From Setomelanomma holmii (Eukaryota; Ascomycota; Dothideomycetes; Pleosporales; Phaeosphaeriaceae): a stretch of DNA of 64,000 nucleotides. A model generated the notes under the pieces. The model was not told the DNA's origin and ran no database searches. It worked only from the letters and a program-made list of their open reading frames with translations. Shown here one piece after another: positions 57,904 to 64,000 of the stretch. Location of the stretch: contig ML978187.1 in NCBI GenBank assembly GCA_010015745.1, positions 124,001 to 188,000 on the forward strand. Reading direction: 5' to 3'. The first letter of the stretch is position 1. Each line of letters begins with the position of its first letter. A program made the position numbers and the translations under genes.

Positions 57904-59090
57904 GAGGAAGAGCTGTGACAGGATATGAGGGAACCACTCGGCATGAAATGCACTGCCGCGTCGCAAGGTCGGCTACGGCTGAGCAAAACCTTTCTGCAAC
58001 GTCCTTTCCTGCTGTTAAATGACACTGCTCCGGCCGCCTCTGGCTCAAACTTACTAAATCTCCGAGACTACCAGAGACGAGAATGCGAACACGAAATGCC
58101 TTGACCTCTACCTCGTTTCGGATTATGCCAGCTCTGAGTTCGCTTGCAAAGCCTATAGAAGAATTCCAATGCCATAGCGTCTCCTTCCAGAGGGCCGTTT
58201 TGGGACAAGGGTTGAGGCTCACTTAGGTCATAACAAGGTGTTCTTTGACCTGCAGATACGTCAAAGTCAAAGGTAGGCCTATGACAAGCAAGCCACACGA
58301 CCGAACAACTTACTCTAGGATATCTTGAGCTTGCCGTTGCATTACATGGCCATTGCTTGCCATTCCTTCATTGGGAGACCACCACCTCACGTTCATTGAG
58401 CCGCACCGCATCACCCTCATGATTGTGCCAACCAAGCTAATCAAGAATGTCACGATGCGGGAAAGGCGATGCTGCACGCTCTGACCACCGAGCTAAGCAC
58501 TCAACACAAGATCTCATGATCTCCACCAAGCTTCCTCGCCAAGCCTGATCCGAAACCCCTTCCTGCGACGCGGCCAAAACATCACCTTCGGAGTCCCAAA
58601 CACACATTACCAATCCAAGCAACACATCTTGCTAGGAGCATCCTTGCGAAAATCTTCAAACTGGTATGGCGATCGCGCCAAGTGTTTGGCGCATGTGCGG
58701 TTTTGCACACCACAGGGCCGCCAAATGCATGGCCACGATGAAGCAGTGCGCTGCAAAAGAACGAACGCCAAGAGCGGGGTTCCAAATAGTTTTGACTCCA
58801 GACTGCGGGAAGGTTGTATCGAAGCGCAACGTTCATGCGTTTGGGAAGCTGAAGGCGTGATGCGACGAGCGAGTACGTACCTAGAGACCGTACAAATAGC
58901 TCAAATACTCCGCACTGTCTCGAGAAGATCATCGGACAGGTTCCTCATTCCTTTATACAGGCTATTTAATCTTTCTATTCAGCATCTTGCCTTCCTACCT
59001 ACCTTCATTACTATCAAGTCTCTGTTTCTAATCCTAGTTTTTGTTTCGATTTGATTCGGTAGATCCGATCACATCACGACTGTCGCAAAT
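57904..59090. other. 1.2 kb intergenic stretch
   Basis: No gene is supported. It contains the promoter of the secreted gene at 59091, including a pyrimidine-rich, TATAC-containing leader near 58950-59080. Open frames on the minus strand are domain-free. Confidence 0.4.
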
Positions 59091-60586
59091 ATGAAATACA
59101 TCCTTCTCGCCTCTCTCCTTTCCTCAGCGGTATACGCCGCGCCCTTCGCTCAAGTTCAGGGCCAGGGTACCGTGCCCACCAGCCAGACAACACAGCAGCA
59201 GCCTACCCAGCAACAGCAAGGCACACAAGGCGTGCAAAATGGTCAGGGCGTTCAAACCGGCCAGAATACAGGCGCCAACACCAACACACCCACCAGCGGC
59301 CCCCAAACCGGCACTGGCGCCGGCATCGCCAACGGCCAGACCCCGACTGCCGCCGATCTCGCGACCGCCGTGTCAAACTGGCAAGCCGACACATCCATGG
59401 TCTCCAACTTCCTGAACACGGGCAAGAGCATCCAGAACAACGTGCAATTCAAGCAAGCCGCAACGGTCGCTTTCAACGCCGAAGTTGACGAGCTGAACCA
59501 CAAAGCCATCATTGATGCCGCGAACGGGAATGATCCGAATGTTATCGCCGCGAATAGCACGCTTGCGACAGGAGGTAGCTTTCAGGATGTGGTGGACAAG
59601 TTGCAGCAGATGAGTGTGCAGGGACAGGCGGCGGTGGGGAATATTGATTTGATTAACCAGAATCGGTGTGTTAATGGTACGTTGACGCGAAGGGTGGGAG
59701 GGAGGCTGAAGTGGAATGGAAGATGATGAAAGAGTGTTGAGGCTAACGGTGTGCACAGTGCTTCCTAATATCGATGCATACATGGCATCCACCGGGTCGT
59801 CGTCGCAGGCTATCAGGCCAACGGTGTGCGATCAGACTGGTGTTGCTGGCGGTGTTCAGGGTATGTTCACAAGATCCCCTTATTCGAGACGTAAGCTTAC
59901 TGATTCGCCCAGGCACTGGTCGCACTCAGCCTGGTCAGCCCGCAGGTAGCCCGGCTGCTGCTTTCGCTGCGGCTCAGAGTCTGGCTGCTGGCAAAGGTAA
60001 CGGGCTTGTTCAGAATGGTGCTACGCAACAGGCGGGTACGGCGCCTCAAGCTGCTACGCCTCAGCAGGGTCAGACTCCTACTCAGGGCACGACTGGAACC
60101 CAGGGTACGACTGGAACTCAGGGAACTACTGGCACTCAGGGAACTACCGGCACTCAGGGCACTCAGGGCACTCAGGGCACGACTGGCACTCAAGGTACTA
60201 CTGGAACTCAGGGTACCACTGGAACTCAGGGCACTACTGGAACTCAGGGCACTCAGGGTACTACCGGCACTCAGGGTACTACTGGCACCCAAGGCACTAC
60301 TGGAACTCAGGGCACTCAGGGTACTACCGGCACTCAGGGTACTACTGGCACCCAAGGCACAACTGGCACTCAAGGCACCACTGGTACTCAAGCCTCTCCC
60401 AAAGCCCAGACCTCCCAGCAAGGCCAGACAGCTCAAAACGGCCAACAAGCAGCAAAAGGGCAAAATCCCGCCGCCGCTCGTCCCAGCCAGGCCACTGGCG
60501 CTCAGCAGCAACAGGGCCAGACTGCCAAGGGCGCGCAGCAGGCGGGTGGTCGGACTGCTGGCGCGGCGACTGGCGCTAGGCAGTAA
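59091..60586 (+). CDS. Secreted Gly-Thr-Gln repeat protein
   Basis: Exons 59091-59676, 59759-59860 and 59913-60586 (453 residues; donors GTACGT and GTATGT). The signal peptide is MKYILLASLLSSAVYA. Next comes a Gln/Thr-rich spacer, then an ordered domain (ADLATAVSNWQADTSMVSNF through INQNRC and IRPTVCDQTG) with two cysteines. The C-terminal third is a near-perfect array of GTTGTQ/GTQ units (about 60084-60390), followed by another Gln/Ala-rich tail. The start codon is followed by a classical secretion signal, and there is no membrane anchor. It is probably an extracellular or wall-associated protein; the family was not recognised. Repeat number may vary between strains. Confidence 0.75.
60084..60390 (+). 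repeat. In-frame tandem repeat encoding GTTGTQ units
   Basis: About 300 bp built from 18-bp (GTTGTQ) and 9-bp (GTQ) units such as GGCACTCAGGGTACTACT, with synonymous third-base differences between units. All units preserve the reading frame. Confidence 0.9.
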
Positions 60587-61637
60587 GTATAGGTGAGGCT
60601 TAAGGATGGATGGAATGGGCTGGTGATGTGCTGGTCACAATGTGTGTAATACTGGATGATGGAGGTTATGGCTGTGGTTATGTATATATTCGCTCTTTTT
60701 AAGTTGTATATGAGTTTGCGAAGCGGAAGGGAGGTGTTGAATAGATGGGTGCTAGCCTGTACTTGCCTGTCTGATTATGGTTGGTCCTGTTGTGTTTGAT
60801 GCTCTGGCTGTTTCGATGTGATTGAGTCAATATTGTGATGTTGAAGGATGGAGAGGATGTCTCTTCGTCTGATGTCTGAATGCGTATATTTACGAGCAAT
60901 CTAAGTGAGAAACGTTCGGTCATTTCGCTGAGAAGGATCTTCTTCTGCCTTCTCGTTTTCACTTTGCCATTTCGATCGAAGTTCTCCAACAGCAGGCCAG
61001 AATTGTAGCCGCCGATGTCACGAGCCTACGAACCACGCACGGATCCCAATGCTTGTGTGCCTGAGGTTTCGAAACCTCAGGCCCAAAGATGCGGTCGCAT
61101 TGTGGAGTCCTCGGGATCGATGCGATCCGATGTTCTGATGATTGTTTTGGATGTGCTTCGTTCGAGGAAGGTTTTGTGCTGTGCAACGATGTGTGAAACA
61201 GCACGCAAGACATCGACAGTGGCACCCTGTAAGGTTTCGAACAGAACGGGGATTTAAATGTCAATGCGTTTGTGAAGACTAAGCAGCAGTTTGGAGCCTC
61301 GTCCTCATTACGTGAGATACCGGTACGTCGGTCTGAGGTTGACGCTTCGAACTCGAAGTCGCGTGATGCCAAGAATTGACATCTGCGGACGGCTGCAAAG
61401 ATCGTGCAACGTGCATGCAATACTGAACCCAGAAGAGTCAAGTGATGAGGGCGGCGTTGCTAGTGAAGACTTGACGCGATGCGTTGGCAGCGGTGACGCC
61501 GTCGTCAGGTCAAGGTCGCCAAGTTGCATGGTGCATCGATTCGCAGGGCTGACTGCACCGGTTCGATCAGCTACGTAGCCAGCTAGCTCAACACCTTCAT
61601 CCAGGGTCTGGTCTGCAGCGCAGGCCTGGGTTCCACA
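60587..61637. other. 1 kb intergenic region with a perfect palindrome
   Basis: No gene supported. It contains the palindrome at 61059-61082 and the promoter of the RING gene. Confidence 0.45.
61059..61082. other. Perfect 24-bp palindrome
   Basis: The half-site GCCTGAGGTTTC (61059-61070) is followed directly by its exact reverse complement. There is no loop. It lies in intergenic DNA about 560 bp before the RING gene start. Confidence 0.85.
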
Positions 61638-64000
61638 ATGGCCGAGGCCGAGCGCGCTGGTGGAGCGCCGAACGACATGGAGAAGGAACTGACATGCTCG
61701 GTAAGTCGAGGTTCAATGTTGGTGGTGTTGCGGACAGCGGAGGTGGGGGCGGTCAACGATGGTCGGGCGTCGCAGCATCGGTGAGATGTATGAAGAACAG
61801 AATGATGTACTTCGGAGAGAGCGGTTTCTTGTGTATCAGGAGCGCTCCTACCTAATCCTACCATCAGCTCGCAGACTGGGATGCGCCTGCTAACTTGGCC
61901 AACCTCAGATCTGCACCGACTTGCTCTACCAGCCGCTCACGCTCCTCGACTGCCTGCACACCTTCTGCGGCGCCTGTCTGAAGGAGTGGTTCGCCTTCCA
62001 AGCTTCGACCGCAACCTCGATACATCCCTATACATGCCCGTCGTGTCGTGCCTCGGTGCGGACAACGCAGCCCAACGCATTCGTTACCACGCTATTGGAC
62101 AATTATGTCAAGGCCAATCCCGCGAGAGGAAAGAGTGACGAGGAGAAGCAAGCGGACAGAGCAAAGTACAAGCCTGGCGACAATGTCATGCCGAAGCTGC
62201 GGCGGAGGGAAGAACGGGATGAGGATGAAGAGCGCATGCTCCAGGAAGTCCAGGCGCTGAGCTTGCGTGAAGTGGGCATATCCAGCAGCAATAATAATGC
62301 GCTGGAACCGCCAAGAGATCGCAGGAGACGTGAGAGAAGCCGGGACACAAGCAGAGATTCCCGCAGAAGTCGGGACGACAGGCGGTCAAGGAGTCGGCAT
62401 TCCCCAGGAACTTCGCCATCACGTGCAGTCATACCGCCGCGCGCCATTGAGCACCAATCTAGCTTGCGCTCCCTCCTAAGTTCGTCAGAAATTGACTCGG
62501 AAGATGTCGACGAGGAACTCGTGCGCCAAGTGCTGGAAGAGCTAGTATCAGAAGGCGTCGATTTGAGCCAGATTGGCCCTTTTCAGGAAGAAGAAATTAC
62601 AGAGCGCATAGCTGAAGCTGTAAGGAGACGACAAGCCGAGAGACAAGCTGAGAGGCAGCGAGAGAGGAGAGAGCGAAGAGATCGACTCGCGAGAGAAGGA
62701 CTGACGAGCTCATCGTCTTCGTCATTGGCCCAGCCACTACGCAGCCCGCTTGCGCGAGAAGAGGAGGCAGCTCGAAGGAGAGCACATAGCCGGGCACAGA
62801 GTGGCATTTCGACGCCTCAGGGTGCACCTGGACCGCCAATATCGAGACCTGGTCTCATCGATGCGGCGAACCGGGGCGGCCGCAGTCAGCATGCACGATC
62901 TTCCAGTCAAGGCAGCTCGCGCTCGGCAAGGCGAGCGGAACGACCTCCTGCACTGTCTGTGTCTTCAGTGAGACAAGGGACGAGTGACTCTGGACGGCCG
63001 TCGACAGCGGAAATTGCCCCTGCACCACAGCGTCGTCAGTCTGACCAAGGACAGCGTTCAGGGGTCGAAGCCAGACAGCAGTTCCGGAACAGTTTGCAGA
63101 CTGCAATGTCTCCCAGCACAAACTCACCACGAGGCTTAGGCTTTAACATCAGCGATAGTCCAACTAGCTCTCTGGCAATAGTAGGCACGCCCGGGCAGTC
63201 ACCATCGACATCGACTCCAGCCGTCAATCCTTTCCAGCCACCTGGCTCGCGGCGCACCACCGACCCTTCAGCGACCAGACAACGACGAGCGTCCAATCAC
63301 GGTACTCCTCCTACGATTTCTGCCCCTGCATTTCCCCGCTCAACAACGGACCCAGCTACAAATGATGTGCCGTCATGGCAGACCCCAATAGTTCCATCAG
63401 TTGCACCAACATTATATGCTGAGCCGCAGATCTCATGTAAGCATTGCGACAAAGGACATATCGAGCACGAGCTTCACTACCATTGCTCACGCTGCAACGA
63501 TGGAAATTATGATATGTGCCATCGCTGCTATCGTGCAGGAAAAGGTTGTAAGCACTGGTTTGGTTTTGGTTGGACAGCGTGGGCGAAGTACGAACGCAAT
63601 CAACCAGAAGGAGGATATCCAACAGACTATGATCAACCACACATTTTGACTGGACATCGGTATCGCATACCAATAACCAACCTACATGAGTCGTCAACAC
63701 CGCCGCATGTTCTCATGAGCGAAGACGACCCCAAGGATCGGCTGGAAGAAGGTGTCTTCTGCGATTCCTGCAAGGCGTTCGCCAATGCTTGCTACTGGAA
63801 GTGTGATTTTTGTAACGAGGGTGACTGGGGGTTCTGCAATGATTGCGTAAACCAAGGAAAACATTGCACTCACCCATTGTTGCCAGTTGCTCACGAAGTG
63901 AAGAAAGCCGGTCTAACGGACAAAAGTCCACACACGACAGCGCCCTCAACGCCGCGACTCGATGCAAACCTCGCACCACCCAACTCCGATACACGCGCCA
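61638..64000 (+). CDS. RING finger ubiquitin ligase with two ZZ-type zinc fingers, 5' part
   Basis: Exon 61638-61700, intron 61701-61908 (GTAAGT donor, CCTCAG acceptor), then an exon that runs off the right edge still in frame. Splicing creates the RING: ELTCSICTDLLYQPLTLLDC, then LHTFCGACLKEW and YTCPSCRAS (C3HC4). A long Arg/Ser-rich disordered region follows. Next are a ZZ-type finger (ISCKHCDKGHIEHELHYHCS, NYDMCHRCYRAGKGC) and a second Cys-rich finger (VFCDSCKAFANACYWKCDFC, WGFCNDCVNQGKHC). No FHA domain was seen, so it is not a plain DMA/CHFR protein. It is probably an E3 ligase with substrate-binding ZZ fingers. The C-terminus lies outside the window. Confidence 0.85.

Noticed and set aside
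59897..60511. 204-codon minus-strand Ser/Leu repeat frame
   Set aside because: It is the antisense of the GTQ repeat array; repeats stay open on both strands.
61548..61580. GGTTCGATC string considered as a tRNA B box
   Set aside because: No matching A box or cloverleaf could be built around it.

Overview
The window looks like nuclear DNA of a filamentous ascomycete (Pezizomycotina; Dothideomycetes is plausible but unproven). Protein genes carry short 45-75 bp introns with GT..AG ends and CTAAC/CTGAC-type branch sites. The gene content is typical of that group: a Zn2Cys6 regulator, a 2EXR-type protein, serine-rich GPI-like secreted proteins, and calmodulin with an intron directly after the ATG. 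No tRNA, rRNA, CRISPR array or bacterial-type operon was seen.

Layout. 0-9.7 kb holds the 3' end of an MDR oxidoreductase, a small membrane protein, two decayed reading frames, a Zn2Cys6 regulator, the endosomal/Golgi syntaxin Tlg2, and calmodulin (the last two divergent). 10.4-17.5 kb holds an INO80-subunit-F-like protein, a long lineage-specific gene whose 3' part is broken by stops and frameshifts, and a 2EXR gene with one in-frame stop. 18.2-25.5 kb holds a duplicated two-gene module: a six-cysteine secreted GPI-like protein next to a polytopic membrane protein, one membrane copy being a clear pseudogene. 25.7-29 kb holds a BolA3-like mitochondrial protein and a cysteine-rich secreted protein with an internal TGA. 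30.5-36.9 kb is a gene desert. 37-42.4 kb holds a CBM21 glycogen-targeting subunit of PP1 and an EBP-type sterol isomerase. 42.4-42.7 kb holds two inverted copia RNase H remnants. 43-51.4 kb holds the divergent HEAT-repeat genes TTI1 and PDS5. 51.9-57.9 kb holds two unknown proteins, the STE14 methyltransferase and a hexapeptide O-acetyltransferase. 59-64 kb holds a secreted GTQ-repeat protein and the 5' part of a RING/double-ZZ ubiquitin ligase.

Common themes. Conserved cellular genes sit in divergent pairs with short shared promoters (TLG2/calmodulin, TTI1/PDS5, STE14/acetyltransferase), and all have clean reading frames once introns are removed. Lineage-specific genes (the 12-16 kb gene, the 2EXR gene, the membrane-protein pair, the 28 kb secreted protein, the frames at 2-4 kb) repeatedly carry single in-frame stops or frameshifts inside otherwise readable sequence. 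The contrast points to real gene decay rather than base-calling error. Exon coordinates come from reading splice signals and frame by eye; no similarity search was run.
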